Positions 25,882-35,627 of a stretch of 64,000 nt of DNA are shown here, one piece after another; position 1 is the first letter of the stretch; each line of letters begins with the position of its first letter. Origin of the DNA: Geobacillus jurassicus NBRC 107829 (GTDB lineage: Bacteria > Bacillota > Bacilli > Bacillales > Anoxybacillaceae); contig NZ_BCQG01000001.1 in the NCBI RefSeq assembly GCF_001544315.1, positions 1-64,000 on the forward strand, written 5' to 3'. Position numbers and translations under genes: made by a program. Under the pieces are notes generated by a model. It searched no databases. It saw only the letters and a program-made list of their open reading frames with translations, and was not told the origin of the DNA.

Positions 25882-25916
25882 TTATATGTAATGATATCTA
25901 ATTATAAATAACGATA
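25882..25916. promoter_or_regulatory. 20-bp-phased direct repeat between modA and yvgK-like gene
   Basis: TTATATGTAATGATA (25882-25896) and TTATAAATAACGATA (25902-25916) match at 12 of 15 positions and start exactly 20 bp apart, two helical turns. Likely binding site of the divergent regulator on this AT-rich intergenic DNA. Confidence 0.5.
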
Positions 25917-25988
25917 AATAGTTAGGAAAGAAAAAATTTTTTCACATCTTTCTCTTTACGCTACAATGGAAGAAAGGAGGATCGAACG

Positions 25989-26912
25989 ATGCCGGAACCG
26001 CGGTCATACACGATCGAAGAAATCGCTTCCTTATTAAAAGTGTCAAAACTAACGGTGTACGATTTAGTAAAAAAAGGGAAGCTGCCCGCCTTTCGCGTTG
26101 GGCGGCAAATGCGGGTCACTGCCGATGATCTCGAGCGGTACATCGCCGAGCAAAAAGGGGAGACAAGCACCGTTTTCCCTGCCGTTTCGCGGCCGACCGA
26201 AACCGCTTTTCGCTCCATCATCATCAGCGGTCAAGATATGGCTCTCGATTTGCTTGGCGTCCATCTCGAAAAAGGCGGCCCTTATCAATCACTTCGCACC
26301 TATACGAGCAGCCTCAACGGATTGATCGCTCTATACAAAGGACAATGTGACATCGTCAGCGTGCATTTGTTTGACGGGCAGACGGGCGAGTACAACCGTC
26401 CGTATGTTGAAAAGCTGTTGACAGGGCATGCGTACATCATGGCGAACTTGATGTGCAGGCCAATCGGGTTTTACGTACAAAAAGGAAATCCGCGCGGCAT
26501 CCAAACGTGGAGCGACTTGGGAAGGAACGATGTCGTGATCGTCAACCGGGAAAAAGGAGCGGGGGCGCGCGTGCTCTTGGATGAACAGCTGCGCCTGCAT
26601 GGGCTGTCGCCTTCCGCTATTCGCGGGTATGAACGGGAAGAGACGAGCCACTTAAGCGTCGCCTCAGCGGTGGCATCCGGCTTGGCTGATGTCGGCATCG
26701 GCACAGAGAAAGTGGCACGGATGGCCGGCGTCGAGTTCATCCCGCTCGTGAAGGAGCAGTATGACATCGTAATGCTGCGGACGCCGAAGAATGAACCGCT
26801 CATCTCCTCCGTCTTGGAGGTGCTTCGCTCCGATTCGTTCCGCGCCGAACTCGAAGCGCTCGGCGGATATGATGTGTCGCAAACCGGGCGCATCATGGCC
26901 GAGCGCGGCTGA
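25989..26912 (+). CDS. Excisionase-type HTH regulator with periplasmic-binding-like domain (YvgK-like)
   Basis: A 307-residue regulator: an N-terminal excisionase-type HTH (YTIEEIASLLKVSKLTVYDL, then VKKGKLPAFRVGRQMRV, residues 7-45) and a PBP-like ligand domain (about 75-300) with SGQDMALDLLGVHLEK and the segment REKGAGARVLLDEQL. This architecture is that of B. subtilis YvgK, adjacent to modA, so it probably senses molybdate or a related oxyanion. ATG follows GAAAGGAGG. Confidence 0.88.
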   Translation: MPEPRSYTIEEIASLLKVSKLTVYDLVKKGKLPAFRVGRQMRVTADDLERYIAEQKGETSTVFPAVSRPTETAFRSIIISGQDMALDLLGVHLEKGGPYQSLRTYTSSLNGLIALYKGQCDIVSVHLFDGQTGEYNRPYVEKLLTGHAYIMANLMCRPIGFYVQKGNPRGIQTWSDLGRNDVVIVNREKGAGARVLLDEQLRLHGLSPSAIRGYEREETSHLSVASAVASGLADVGIGTEKVARMAGVEFIPLVKEQYDIVMLRTPKNEPLISSVLEVLRSDSFRAELEALGGYDVSQTGRIMAERG

Positions 26913-26994
26913 CAGGGCAGCACAACCGCATCTGTATCGATGCAACGAAAACGTTTACCATCTCCTTGACGGAAAAACCGCTTGTCCATTTTTT

Positions 26995-27033
26995 CGACTG
27001 CCAAGGCCTGCCTCCGTCACGTCTTGGCAGTCG
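26995..27033. repeat. Inverted repeat in the yvgK-pheT gap
   Basis: CGACTGCCAAG pairs perfectly with CTTGGCAGTCG over a 17-base loop. No T tract follows on either strand, so it is not a standard terminator. The rest of the 300-base gap (26913-27170) holds nothing I recognise. Confidence 0.5.
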
Positions 27034-27170
27034 ATCAAATGCTTGGGAAAAGCGACAAATGTGAAAGCTTCAAATGGCATCTATATGTTTTGGACATCAG
27101 GCGATGATTCAGCGGAACCTTCCGAATCCCATTTCCTTGCTTCGATTCTATGCCATCCATCCAAAAAAGA

Positions 27171-27210
27171 AGCTGTTCCAAAAGCGAGTCGCTTTTTGGA
27201 ACAGCTTTTC
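27171..27210. terminator. Bidirectional terminator next to pheT
   Basis: AAGCTGTTCCAAAAGCG pairs with CGCTTTTTGGAACAGCTT, with A6 on one side and TTTTCGTTTT on the other. It ends pheST and can stop plus-strand transcripts. Confidence 0.88.
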
Positions 27211-27213
27211 GTT

Positions 27214-29628
27214 TTACCCGCGCAAAACGGCGCCAAATTGCTTCTCGACCGCAGCGAGCACCCGCTCGTGGACGGCGGCGACTTCTTCGTCAGTGAGCGT
27301 CCGCTCTGGATCATAATAACGGAGCGAGAAGGCGATCGATTTTTTCCCGTCGGGCAGACGGTCGCCTTGGTAGACGTCAAAGAGGGAAACGTCTTTGACG
27401 AGCGGTTTCCCGGCTTCGGCGATCGCTTGCTTCAAGGCGCCGGCTTCGACGTTCTCGTCGACGACTAAGGCGATGTCGCGCACGACCGACGGGAAGCGCG
27501 GAATCGGCTCGTAGCGGATCGCTTCGCTTTCGGCGTTCAACAGCTCGGCCAAGGCGAGCTCGAAAACGTACGTTTCTTTCAAATCCCACTCTTTTTGCGT
27601 TGCCGGATGGAGCTGGCCGACAAAGCCGATGACCGTTCCGTCAAGCCAAATATCGGCCGTCCGCCCCGGATGCAAATCGGCGCGCTTCGCCGGGCGGTAC
27701 GCGATGCGGTGGTCAACGCCAAGCAAGGAGAACAGGCCGTCTAAGATGCCTTTTGCGACATAAAAGTCAGCCGCTTTTTTCTCTCCTTGCCACAAATGGG
27801 TGTGCCATAAGCCGGTGATGACGCCGGCAAGCCGCTCTTTTTCCGCCGGCTGCACATTTTCTCCCTTCGATAAGTAGACAGAGCCGATTTCGTACAAGGC
27901 GACGTTCTCGACTTGGCGGGCCCGGTTGTAGCTCGCCGCTTCGAGCAAATGCGGAATCAAGCTTTGCCGAAGAACGCTCCGCTCTTCGCTCATCGGCAGC
28001 GCCAAGCGGATCGGCTCGGTCGTCTCGAGCGCAAAGCGCGCCACTTTGTCCGGGCTGGTCAACGAATACGTGATCGCTTGATACAAGCCGGCCCCTTCCA
28101 AATAGCGGCGGACGCGGCGGCGCTTCGCTTGATATGGTGTGAGATGGCCCGGTTTCGCCTCAGCCACCGGCAAGGTTGCCGGCAGATGGTCATAGCCGTA
28201 CAAGCGGGCGACTTCCTCGATGATATCTTCCTCAATGGCAATGTCACGGCGGCGCGACGGGACATGGACGGTAAACGTTCCGTTGTCTTCCGTAAACGGG
28301 AATTGCAAGTTCGAAAGAATGGCGGCGACTTCCTCTTTCGTCATCGCTGTGCCGAGCACACTGTTGATGCGTTCAAGGGACACGGTTACGACAACCGGTT
28401 CCTCGCGCCACGCGTTGGCTTCGACGATGCCGCCGACGACCTCACCACCCGCATACTTGGCCATCAAAGCGGCGGCGCGCTCGAGCGCTTCTTTCGTCCG
28501 CGCCGGATCGATTCCTTTTTCAAATCGGGTGCTCGCCTCGCTGCGCAGCCCGTGGTCTTTCACCGCCTGGCGGATGACCGGGCTCGTAAAGTACGCTGCT
28601 TCGATGAAGACGGTTTTCGTGTCGCCGCGCACTTCCGAGTTCGCCCCGCCCATCACGCCCGCTAGAGCGACCGGTTCGCGGCCGTTTGTGATGACGAGGT
28701 GCTCTTCGCTCAGCTTCCGTTCGACATCATCAAGCGTGACGATCGTTTCGCCCGTTCTCGCCCGGCGGACGACGATCTCCTTCGAACCGAGGCGGTCGTA
28801 ATCAAACGCATGGAGCGGCTGGCCGTATTCAAGCAAAATGTAGTTCGTGATGTCCACGACGTTGTTGTGCGGGCGAATGCCGGCAGCCATCAAGCGCGCC
28901 TGCATCCAAAGCGGCGACGGGCCGATCTGGACGTTTTTCACGATCCGCCCGGCGTACAGCGGATTGTCTCCCGGCGCCTCGACGCGGACGGAAATGTAAT
29001 CACGGACATGTTCGCTGTTTTCGCTGACCGCCGCTTCCGGCAGCTTTACTTCGCGGCCGAGAATGGCGGCGACTTCATAGGCGACGCCGATCATGCTTAA
29101 GCAATCGGCGCGGTTCGGCGTTAAGGAGAGCTCCAACACCTCGTCATAAAGCCCAAGCCATTCCAATGCGTCGGCGCCGATCGGCGCATCGCTTGGGAAA
29201 ACGAAAATGCCGTCGGCGTATTCTTTCGGCACAACTTTCGCCTCAACCCCTAACTCTTGGAGCGAACAAATCATGCCGTTGGACTCTTCGCCGCGCAATT
29301 TTGCCCGTTTGATTTTGAAATTGCCCGGCAGCACCGCCCCAACTTTCGCCACAGCGACTTTTTGCCCTTTGGCGACGTTCGGGGCGCCGCAAATGATTTG
29401 CACCGGCTCGCCTTCGCCTAGATCGACAAGGCATTTTCGCAGTTTATCAGCGTTCGGATGTTGTTCGCACTCGAGCACATGGCCGATGACGACTCCATTC
29501 ATTCCGCGGTCTAGCGCCTCGACCCGCTCGACTTCGATGCCGCTTTTCGTGATGCGATTGGCGAGCTCTTTGGCCGTTACGCCCGTCAAATCAACGTACT
29601 CGTTCAGCCAACGGTAAGAAACGAGCAT
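27214..29628 (-). CDS. pheT: Phenylalanine--tRNA ligase beta subunit
   Basis: PheT of 804 residues, the same length as in B. subtilis. The EMAP-type tRNA-binding domain is at about 40-150 ([20 protein letters not shown]), with B3/B4 editing domain ([19 protein letters not shown]), B5 domain, catalytic-like core, and the C-terminal ferredoxin-fold anticodon-binding domain ([17 protein letters not shown]...[14 protein letters not shown]). ATG follows AGGAGGAG at 8 bases; a TTG two codons earlier is less likely. Co-transcribed with pheS. Confidence 0.97.
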   Translation of the reverse strand: MLVSYRWLNEYVDLTGVTAKELANRITKSGIEVERVEALDRGMNGVVIGHVLECEQHPNADKLRKCLVDLGEGEPVQIICGAPNVAKGQKVAVAKVGAVLPGNFKIKRAKLRGEESNGMICSLQELGVEAKVVPKEYADGIFVFPSDAPIGADALEWLGLYDEVLELSLTPNRADCLSMIGVAYEVAAILGREVKLPEAAVSENSEHVRDYISVRVEAPGDNPLYAGRIVKNVQIGPSPLWMQARLMAAGIRPHNNVVDITNYILLEYGQPLHAFDYDRLGSKEIVVRRARTGETIVTLDDVERKLSEEHLVITNGREPVALAGVMGGANSEVRGDTKTVFIEAAYFTSPVIRQAVKDHGLRSEASTRFEKGIDPARTKEALERAAALMAKYAGGEVVGGIVEANAWREEPVVVTVSLERINSVLGTAMTKEEVAAILSNLQFPFTEDNGTFTVHVPSRRRDIAIEEDIIEEVARLYGYDHLPATLPVAEAKPGHLTPYQAKRRRVRRYLEGAGLYQAITYSLTSPDKVARFALETTEPIRLALPMSEERSVLRQSLIPHLLEAASYNRARQVENVALYEIGSVYLSKGENVQPAEKERLAGVITGLWHTHLWQGEKKAADFYVAKGILDGLFSLLGVDHRIAYRPAKRADLHPGRTADIWLDGTVIGFVGQLHPATQKEWDLKETYVFELALAELLNAESEAIRYEPIPRFPSVVRDIALVVDENVEAGALKQAIAEAGKPLVKDVSLFDVYQGDRLPDGKKSIAFSLRYYDPERTLTDEEVAAVHERVLAAVEKQFGAVLRG

Positions 29629-29649
29629 TCCCAACTCCTCCTTTTTCTG

Positions 29650-30684
29650 TTAGACACGCAAAAATTGCCGCAAGAATCGAAGATCATTTTGATAGAAATG
29701 ACGGATGTCATCGATGCCGTACTTCAACATCGCGATCCGCTCCGGCCCCATGCCGAACGCAAAGCCGGTGTACGTTTTCGGGTCAAAGCCGGCCATCTCG
29801 AGCACGTTCGGGTGCACCATGCCGGCGCCTAAAATTTCGATCCAGCCCGTGCCTTTGCAGACGCTGCAGCCGTGCCCTTCGCAGCGGAAGCAAGAGACGT
29901 CGACTTCAACCGATGGTTCAGTGAATGGGAAAAAGCTCGGCCGGAAACGAATGTCGCGTCCTTCGCCAAACAGCTTGCGGGCAAATTCGCGCAGCGTCCC
30001 TTTTAAATCGCTCATCCGGATGTTCCGGTCAACGACAAGTCCTTCAATTTGCGTAAACTGATGCGAATGGGTCGCATCGTCGGTGTCGCGGCGGTACACT
30101 TTCCCCGGACAGATGATTTTCACCGGCCCGCGCCCGCGGTGTTTCTCCATCGTCCGCGCCTGCATCGGCGACGTATGGGTGCGAAGCAAAATCTCTTCGG
30201 TGATGTAAAACGAGTCTTGCATATCGCGCGCCGGATGCCCCTTTGGCAAGTTGAGGGCCTCAAAGTTGTAATAGTCAGTCTCCACTTCCGGCCCTTCGGC
30301 GACCGTATAGCCCATGCCGATAAACAAATCTTCAATTTCTTCAATGACGCGCGTGAGCGGATGTGGATTGCCAAGCCGCACCGGCCGGCCCGGCAGCGTC
30401 ACATCGATCGCTTCGGCGGCCAATTTTCTCTCGACTTCTTCTTGCTCGAGTTTCGCTTGTTTCGCCTCGAGCGCCTGTTGGATCACCTCTCTCACTTCAT
30501 TGGCCAGCGCCCCGATTTTCGGACGTTCCCCGGGCGGCAGCGCCCCCATGCCGCGCAGCACTTCGGTGATCGGCCCTTTTTTGCCTAAATAGGCGACGCG
30601 CACGTCATTCAGTGCTTTGACGTCTTTCGCCTCATCGATTCGGCGAAGCGCTTCTTGTTTCAGCTCGTACAGCCGTTCTTTCAC
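29650..30684 (-). CDS. pheS: Phenylalanine--tRNA ligase alpha subunit
   Basis: The catalytic alpha subunit of PheRS, 344 residues: N-terminal coiled coil (about 1-85), class II motif 2 ([22 protein letters not shown]) and motif 3 ([14 protein letters not shown]). [21 protein letters not shown] zinc-like insertion is typical for Bacilli. It starts at GTG after GGAGGGACTCAA. The T-box leader upstream makes the pheST operon respond to uncharged tRNA-Phe. Confidence 0.97.
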   Translation of the reverse strand: MKERLYELKQEALRRIDEAKDVKALNDVRVAYLGKKGPITEVLRGMGALPPGERPKIGALANEVREVIQQALEAKQAKLEQEEVERKLAAEAIDVTLPGRPVRLGNPHPLTRVIEEIEDLFIGMGYTVAEGPEVETDYYNFEALNLPKGHPARDMQDSFYITEEILLRTHTSPMQARTMEKHRGRGPVKIICPGKVYRRDTDDATHSHQFTQIEGLVVDRNIRMSDLKGTLREFARKLFGEGRDIRFRPSFFPFTEPSVEVDVSCFRCEGHGCSVCKGTGWIEILGAGMVHPNVLEMAGFDPKTYTGFAFGMGPERIAMLKYGIDDIRHFYQNDLRFLRQFLRV

Positions 30685-30702
30685 TTGAGTCCCTCCTCTA
30701 TC

Positions 30703-30979
30703 AAAAATAAAAAACCCGCCCCCGGTAAGGGACGAGTTGTTGCTCGCGGTACCACCCTTGTTAACAGCACAAATGTGCTGTTCGCTTCATTGCGATAACG
30801 GCACAAAGCCGGAACACCTTTACATCCCAAAAAAAGAGATGGTCCCGGTGCCAACTCGGGAGGTGAACTTCACTTGCGTCGGCCATAAAAACGCTCCCAG
30901 TCTACGGCGTTTTCTCCCTGGATGGCGAGCAGCAAGCTACTTTTCTCCGTCATCGTTGTTGTCCGTATGGGAAATTTCG
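30703..30979 (-). ncRNA. T-box leader of pheST
   Basis: On the minus strand the T-box core AAGGGTGGTACCGCG is present, followed by the terminator CTCGTCCCTTACCGGGGGCGGGTTTTTT. Stem I contains GTGAAGTTCACC, giving TTC (Phe) as the probable specifier. Together with the promoter this fills the 330-base gap before pheS. Confidence 0.92.
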
Positions 30980-30985
30980 CTATCC

Positions 30986-31014
30986 ATTATACGCAAATAG
31001 GCAGGCAAAGGCAA
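30986..31014 (-). promoter_or_regulatory. pheST promoter
   Basis: Minus strand TTGCCT (31009-31014), 17 bases, TATAAT (30986-30991), directly upstream of the T-box leader. Confidence 0.8.
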
Positions 31015-31016
31015 GG

Positions 31017-31388
31017 TCAGGCGGAAATTTCTTTGCGCAGCTCATCGATTTCCGCTTCCTGCTCAATCGAACGGATGGCAAGGCGCTCCATAATCTTTTC
31101 CTGCCGCACTTGCCCTTCCTTGAGCGCCGCGACATCTTTTTTTACTCCAAACATGTCCTTTTTCATGGCATCCATATCTTTTTTCATCGCGTCCATATCT
31201 TTTTTCATCGCGTCCATATCCCGTTTCATCGTATCGACATCGTTTTGGATGCGGTCCACTTTGTCTTCGAGTTGTTTCACGCTTCCTTGCAGCTTGGCGA
31301 TGTCCATGCGCATTTGTTCGATGTAGGCTCCTTGAACATCAAGACGCTCAAGCACCGCGTTCAACAATGCCCGCAGTTCGTCATCCAT
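31017..31388 (-). CDS. Coiled-coil protein with perfect heptad repeats, function unknown
   Basis: A 123-residue protein predicted to be almost one continuous coiled coil: LERLDVQGAYIEQMRMDIAKL leads into SVKQLEDKVDRIQNDVD, then three copies of the heptad MKKDMDA and a MEEL-type tail. The heptads are encoded by 21-bp tandem repeats. I do not recognise a family; similar all-heptad proteins occur in Geobacillus with variable repeat number. No signal or membrane segment. It sits 41 bases downstream of ysgA. Confidence 0.7.
   Translation of the reverse strand: MDDELRALLNAVLERLDVQGAYIEQMRMDIAKLQGSVKQLEDKVDRIQNDVDTMKRDMDAMKKDMDAMKKDMDAMKKDMFGVKKDVAALKEGQVRQEKIMERLAIRSIEQEAEIDELRKEISA
31158..31220. 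repeat. 21-bp tandem repeats inside the coiled-coil gene
   Basis: Three 21-bp units end at 31178, 31199 and 31220. The last two are identical and the first differs at two or three positions; a further diverged unit follows. Each encodes one heptad, so copy-number change would keep frame and coiled-coil register. Confidence 0.85.
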
Positions 31389-31429
31389 CCGTCTCCGTCC
31401 CCCTTGTCCGATTCATTTTCTTTTCTATT

Positions 31430-32185
31430 TTACCGCACCGCCTGCAAGGAATAAAGCAAAATTCCGGCCGCGACGGCGACGTTCAGCGACTCGGCTTGGC
31501 CATAAATCGGGATGTACACGTTCTCGGTCGTGAGACCCAGCAGTTCGGGACGGACGCCGCCTCCTTCGTTGCCGACAAGCAGGGCGAACGAAGACGATCG
31601 GGGGATGGTGCGGTAATCGACAGCGTTCTCCAAGGCGGTGCCATACACCGGAATGTCCTGCTCCTTCAAGCGCGCGATCCATTCCGCCACATCGCCTTTG
31701 ACAATCGGAAGATGAAACAGCGACCCTTGCGTCGCCCGCACGACTTTCGGGTTGTACAAGTCGACGCATCCTTCACCGAGGATGACGGCATCGATGCCGG
31801 CCGCATCGGCGGTGCGAATCATCGTGCCGAGGTTGCCTGGGTCTTGCACAGCGTCAATGAGCAAAGCCGTCTTCACGCCCTTAAGCTCGTACGACAGCTG
31901 CCGGCAGACGGCGGCGATTCCTTGCGGGGTTTCCGTGCTGCTGATCGCCTTCATCACCGCTTCGGTTACGATCGTAACCGGGACGCCGGTGACATTCCAG
32001 ACGGGCGGGACGTCCGTCCGCTCATCGACAATCAGCTCGACAAGCGGCGCGTTGCTTTTCACTGCCTCTTCGACGAGATGAAACCCTTCAAGCCAAAACC
32101 ACCCGGTTTCGTCGCGCCCTTTTTTCGTCAACAATTTTTTCCATTGTTTGACGCGCGCGTTTTTCGGCGATTCGATCCGCTTCAC
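31430..32185 (-). CDS. ysgA: SpoU-type RNA 2'-O-methyltransferase YsgA
   Basis: A 251-residue TrmH/SpoU family methyltransferase with an N-terminal substrate-binding domain (ARVKQWKKLLTKKGRDETGW) and the SPOUT knot motifs 1 (DAVQDPGNLGTMIRTADAAG), 2 (LLVGNEGGGVRPE) and 3 (IPIYGQAESLNVAVAAGILL). The likely substrate is rRNA or tRNA ribose. It starts at GTG after GGGGGG, overlapping the msrA stop. Confidence 0.92.
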   Translation of the reverse strand: MKRIESPKNARVKQWKKLLTKKGRDETGWFWLEGFHLVEEAVKSNAPLVELIVDERTDVPPVWNVTGVPVTIVTEAVMKAISSTETPQGIAAVCRQLSYELKGVKTALLIDAVQDPGNLGTMIRTADAAGIDAVILGEGCVDLYNPKVVRATQGSLFHLPIVKGDVAEWIARLKEQDIPVYGTALENAVDYRTIPRSSSFALLVGNEGGGVRPELLGLTTENVYIPIYGQAESLNVAVAAGILLYSLQAVR

Positions 32186-32706
32186 CGCTTCGCCCCCCAA
32201 TGTTTGGCGATAAACTCATCGCGTCCGGAGGCGGCGCGGTCTTGTTTGTAGTGCTCCGGATTTTTCTTATGGTAGTTTTGATGATACTCTTCCGCCGGGT
32301 AAAACGTCGTCGCCGGCAAAATTTTTGTCACGATCGGCTTCGAAAAACGCCCGCCTTCCTCGAGCGCCCGCTTCGACTGCTCGGCGAGCTGGCGCTGTTT
32401 TTCGTTATGGTAAAAAATCGCCGTCCGGTATTGCGGCCCGCGGTCGTGAAACTGGCCGCCGTCATCGGTCGGGTCGATTTGGCACCAATACAGCTCAAGC
32501 AGCCGCTCATACGGAAAGACGTCCGGGTCAAACGTAATTTGCACCGCTTCGTAGTGGCCGGTCGTACCCGTTTTCACTTGCTCGTACGTTGGATTTTCCA
32601 CATGTCCCCCTGTATAGCCGGAGACGATGCCGTAAATGCCATCGAGCTCCTCAAACGGCGTCACCATGCACCAAAAGCAGCCGCCGGCGAATGTCGCTTT
32701 TTCCAT
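32182..32706 (-). CDS. msrA: Peptide-methionine (S)-S-oxide reductase
   Basis: MsrA of 174 residues reduces methionine-S-sulfoxide in proteins, using thioredoxin. It has the catalytic GCFWC near residue 10, GYTGGHVENPTYEQV, TGHYEAVQI and FHDRGPQYRTAIFY. It is the single-domain form without MsrB. ATG starts the family N-terminus (MEKATFAGGCFWC). Its stop overlaps ysgA. Confidence 0.96.
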   Translation of the reverse strand: MEKATFAGGCFWCMVTPFEELDGIYGIVSGYTGGHVENPTYEQVKTGTTGHYEAVQITFDPDVFPYERLLELYWCQIDPTDDGGQFHDRGPQYRTAIFYHNEKQRQLAEQSKRALEEGGRFSKPIVTKILPATTFYPAEEYHQNYHKKNPEHYKQDRAASGRDEFIAKHWGAKR

Positions 32707-32840
32707 TGTGTCGTCACCTCATGCGTCAAGTTTCTTCATTTGATTATAGCAAAAATGTGAGCCTCACGCCCAAGACCAAGCCGTGACTGCTTTCCACCAT
32801 ACGGCTAAGCGCCATCTCTTGTCGTCTGCCCATCAGCCGC

Positions 32841-33593
32841 TCATGTCGATGAGTCAAGCCGTTGTTTCATTTCGTCAAGCAAGCGGTCAAACAGCGGGAT
32901 ATAGTGTGTGCGAATGCGTTCGTAAATGTCCATCGCGGTTTCTTCGTCATACGTATGGGACGTCCGGTTGCGGTCTTCCAGCATGCGAAGCCATGTCTCT
33001 CCGTCTTGAATCAACCCTTCCCGAAACGCCTCGCGAATCGTTTTCCTCGGACTCGTCACTTCAGCGTATCCCTGATACTCCAAATAAAGTTTCATCCATT
33101 TCCATGCCAGTTCGTACGTGAATTCAAAACGTTGAATGGTCGCATCGACAACAAGGTCATCCGTTTGGGCGTCTCTTGCGGCACTTTGCCGGAGTTTGGA
33201 GAGCGCCCGTTCGAAATCGTAAAATCGATCCATCAGCCGGCTCATTGTGACCATCACCTTCCCGTGCTCGTTCGTTTGAAAAATCGTCTTTCCTTCTTGG
33301 TCAATATTCATTTTTAGCTGCTCGTTGTGAATTTGATTGTAATCAACAACATCGATCGTATAAATGATCGGAAGTTCATCCAAGTCCGATTGCAGGAGGT
33401 ACAGCGGGCCTCCCGGTTTTCGAAATTTGATCGCCAAATCGATATCCGATCCTTCCTTATAATCGCCTCGTGCTCTTGAGCCGAACAAAATGACTTTTTC
33501 AATGACATCAGCATAACGGGAAAATAGATGGAGCAGTTGGCGAAACACCGTTCGTTCCAATCCATAGAGCGGTTTCGCGGCCATCGTCGCCAT
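32841..33593 (-). CDS. Single-chain MNT nucleotidyltransferase-HEPT protein
   Basis: A 250-residue fusion. The N-terminal half (about 1-105) is a minimal nucleotidyltransferase with GSRARGDYKEGSDIDLA, matching GS-x10-D-x-D exactly. The C-terminal half (about 115-245) is an HI0074/HEPT-type helical protein with the RNRTSHTY segment, matching the R-x4-H-x-Y motif of HEPT RNase toxins. In MNT-HEPT toxin-antitoxin pairs these are two genes, and the nucleotidyltransferase inactivates the HEPT by AMP transfer. Here they share one frame without a break. ATG and a preceding GTG are both possible starts; the ribosome-binding site is weak. Confidence 0.85.
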   Translation of the reverse strand: MATMAAKPLYGLERTVFRQLLHLFSRYADVIEKVILFGSRARGDYKEGSDIDLAIKFRKPGGPLYLLQSDLDELPIIYTIDVVDYNQIHNEQLKMNIDQEGKTIFQTNEHGKVMVTMSRLMDRFYDFERALSKLRQSAARDAQTDDLVVDATIQRFEFTYELAWKWMKLYLEYQGYAEVTSPRKTIREAFREGLIQDGETWLRMLEDRNRTSHTYDEETAMDIYERIRTHYIPLFDRLLDEMKQRLDSST

Positions 33594-33711
33594 CACTCAT
33601 TTCGGTCTAGTTTTTCCTCTATTATACCATATACGAGAGCCGCTCCATGTATAAATCCGCCGCCATTGGCAAAGGATAACGGTGTACAATACGGCCAACG
33701 AGGTGAGACAT

Positions 33712-33921
33712 ATGGATTTAAACTTGCGGAAGGCGATTATGCACAATGTCGCCAACAATTCGAAAGAGCAATTGGAAAATACGATCGAAGACGCGATCCA
33801 ACGTGGCGAGGAAAAATATTTGCCCGGCCTCGGCGTCCTCTTTGAAGCCATTTGGACGCACGCCAATGAGCAGCAAAAAGACATGATGCTCACAACCCTC
33901 GAGCAGGCGGTTAAACAATGA
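33712..33921 (+). CDS. sspI: Small acid-soluble spore protein SspI
   Basis: A 69-residue minor SASP found in the spore core. [20 protein letters not shown], then [20 protein letters not shown], closely matches B. subtilis SspI in sequence and length. GAGGTG precedes the ATG. Next to ysgA as in B. subtilis. Expression by the forespore sigma factor is expected from the family; I could not identify a convincing promoter. Confidence 0.95.
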   Translation: MDLNLRKAIMHNVANNSKEQLENTIEDAIQRGEEKYLPGLGVLFEAIWTHANEQQKDMMLTTLEQAVKQ

Positions 33922-33951
33922 CAAACACCGGCCGATTCGGCCGGTGTTTCC
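33922..33951. terminator. Bidirectional terminator between sspI and the M42 peptidase
   Basis: ACACCGGCC pairs perfectly with GGCCGGTGT, followed by TTTCC on the plus strand and TTTGT on the minus strand. Confidence 0.85.
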
Positions 33952-33952
33952 A

Positions 33953-35038
33953 TTAGTCAAACGTCAGTTGTTTCACTTTGTCGGCGTCAAGCCGTTTGAT
34001 CACTTCGACTAATAGCTTGACCGTGTTTTCGTAGTCATCGCGGTGCAAAATGGCGGCGTGCGAGTGGATGTAGCGCGTCGGGATCGCGATCGTGAGCGAC
34101 GGAACGCCAATGCCAGTTAAGTGAATGGCCCCGGCGTCCGTGCCGCCGCCTGGCATGGCGTCAAAATGGTACGGAATGTTCAGCTCTTCGGCCACTTCGA
34201 TGACAAATTCGCGCAAGCCGCGGTGCGACACCATCGTCGCGTCGTACAGAACGATGTGCGGGCCGGCGCCGAGTTTGCCCATCGCCTCTTTTTCCGACAC
34301 GCCCGGCGTGTCGCCGGCAATGCCGACGTCAACGGCAAACGCGATATCTGGCTGGATGAACTGGGCGGCCGTGCGCGCGCCGCGCAGCCCGACTTCCTCT
34401 TGCACCGTGCCGACGCCGTATACCGTGTTCGGATGGTCAACGCCTTTCAGCTGTTTCAGCACATCGATGGCGACCGCACAGCCGATCCGGTTGTCCCATG
34501 CTTTCGCCAGCAGCATTTTTTCGTTGTTCAATACCGTAAATTCAAAATACGGCACGATCATATCGCCCGGGCGGACGCCCCACTCCATCGCTTCCTCGCG
34601 GCTCGTCGCACCGATGTCGATGAACATATCTTTGATTTCCACCGGTTTTTTGCGCGCATCCGGCGGCAAAATGTGCGGCGGCTTCGAACCGATGACGCCG
34701 GTGATGTCCCCTTTTTTCGTCACGATCGTCACGCGCTGGGCGAGCATCACTTGGCTCCACCAGCCGCCAAGCGTCTGGAAGCGGATGAACCCTTTGTCAT
34801 CGATTTGCGTCACCATAAAGCCGACCTCATCTAAGTGGCCAGCGATCATCACTTTCGGCCCGCCCGATTTCCCTTCTTTTTTCGCGATCAAGCTGCCGAG
34901 CCCATCGGTTGTCACTTCGTCGGCATATGGAGCTATGTATGTTTTCATCACATCGCGCGCTTCCCGCTCGTTGCCGGGGACGCCTTTCGCATCGGTCAGC
35001 GCTTTCAGCATCGTCAACGTTTCGTCCAGCTTGGCCAT
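33953..35038 (-). CDS. M42 family glutamyl aminopeptidase/endoglucanase-like metallopeptidase
   Basis: A 361-residue M42 peptidase (B. subtilis YsdC), a cobalt/zinc aminopeptidase forming large dodecamers. Metal and catalytic residues lie in [11 protein letters not shown] (His, Asp), [12 protein letters not shown] (Asp), [10 protein letters not shown] (Glu-Glu), [13 protein letters not shown] (Asp) and [11 protein letters not shown] (His). ATG follows AAGGAGTG; 20 open codons upstream lack family similarity. Confidence 0.93.
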   Translation of the reverse strand: MAKLDETLTMLKALTDAKGVPGNEREARDVMKTYIAPYADEVTTDGLGSLIAKKEGKSGGPKVMIAGHLDEVGFMVTQIDDKGFIRFQTLGGWWSQVMLAQRVTIVTKKGDITGVIGSKPPHILPPDARKKPVEIKDMFIDIGATSREEAMEWGVRPGDMIVPYFEFTVLNNEKMLLAKAWDNRIGCAVAIDVLKQLKGVDHPNTVYGVGTVQEEVGLRGARTAAQFIQPDIAFAVDVGIAGDTPGVSEKEAMGKLGAGPHIVLYDATMVSHRGLREFVIEVAEELNIPYHFDAMPGGGTDAGAIHLTGIGVPSLTIAIPTRYIHSHAAILHRDDYENTVKLLVEVIKRLDADKVKQLTFD

Positions 35039-35126
35039 CTTTGACACTCCTTCCCGTTTTTGTCCACTTTTTATTATACTTCTAACAGTTGGCAACATTC
35101 AATCATTCGCCTTTCGAAAAAACGCG

Positions 35127-35612
35127 TCAGTACCGTTCATTTTGCCGCTTGTGGTTCACTTCATTTTTCCTCCGGTACGCCGCCTCGATGTCGTCGGAAG
35201 AAAACCCGAGCGCGACGCCAAGCCGCCAATATTCCGTAAACAGCGCATCGTACTCCGTCCGCTCCTTCACCGCCCCGAACCGCTCGGCGGCGCGAAACAC
35301 GGCGAGAAACTGCTCGACAAGCGGCCGCGCTGCCGACGGGGCTTCCTTGCCTTCATAAAACAAGCCGCACTCAAGCCCAAGCGACAGCAAAAAATGCAAG
35401 CCGTCGACATACTCTTCAAGCACGCGTTCCGCTGGAGCCGGCGGTTTCACACTCCAAAATTTAAAACAGCGCGTCTCGTTTGCAAGTTCTCCCAGTTCGA
35501 CGAGAAAGGCAAGCCGTTTGCGCTCAAACAAATCTTCATCCTCCAAGCCGTGCTCCGTTTCAATGCGCTTATCTAAAGCCTGCTGCATGTCATAAAGCAA
35601 AAGCCAGTCCAT
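35127..35612 (-). CDS. Dimeric dUTP diphosphatase (MazG-like, dUTPase_2 family)
   Basis: A 161-residue all-alpha dUTPase of the dimeric type, which hydrolyses dUTP to keep uracil out of DNA. The metal-binding ExxE-type motif is in FLVELGELANETRCFKFW and the second motif in EEYVDGLHFLLSLGLE. ATG follows AAAGGGGAGGAG. It occupies the place of ysdB in the B. subtilis order. Confidence 0.88.
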   Translation of the reverse strand: MDWLLLYDMQQALDKRIETEHGLEDEDLFERKRLAFLVELGELANETRCFKFWSVKPPAPAERVLEEYVDGLHFLLSLGLECGLFYEGKEAPSAARPLVEQFLAVFRAAERFGAVKERTEYDALFTEYWRLGVALGFSSDDIEAAYRRKNEVNHKRQNERY

Positions 35613-35627
35613 TCTCTCCTCCCCTTT

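Noticed and set aside
26995-27033. Perfect 11-bp inverted repeat as a terminator for the yvgK-like gene
   Set aside because: No T tract follows on either strand, and a proper bidirectional terminator lies at 27171-27210.
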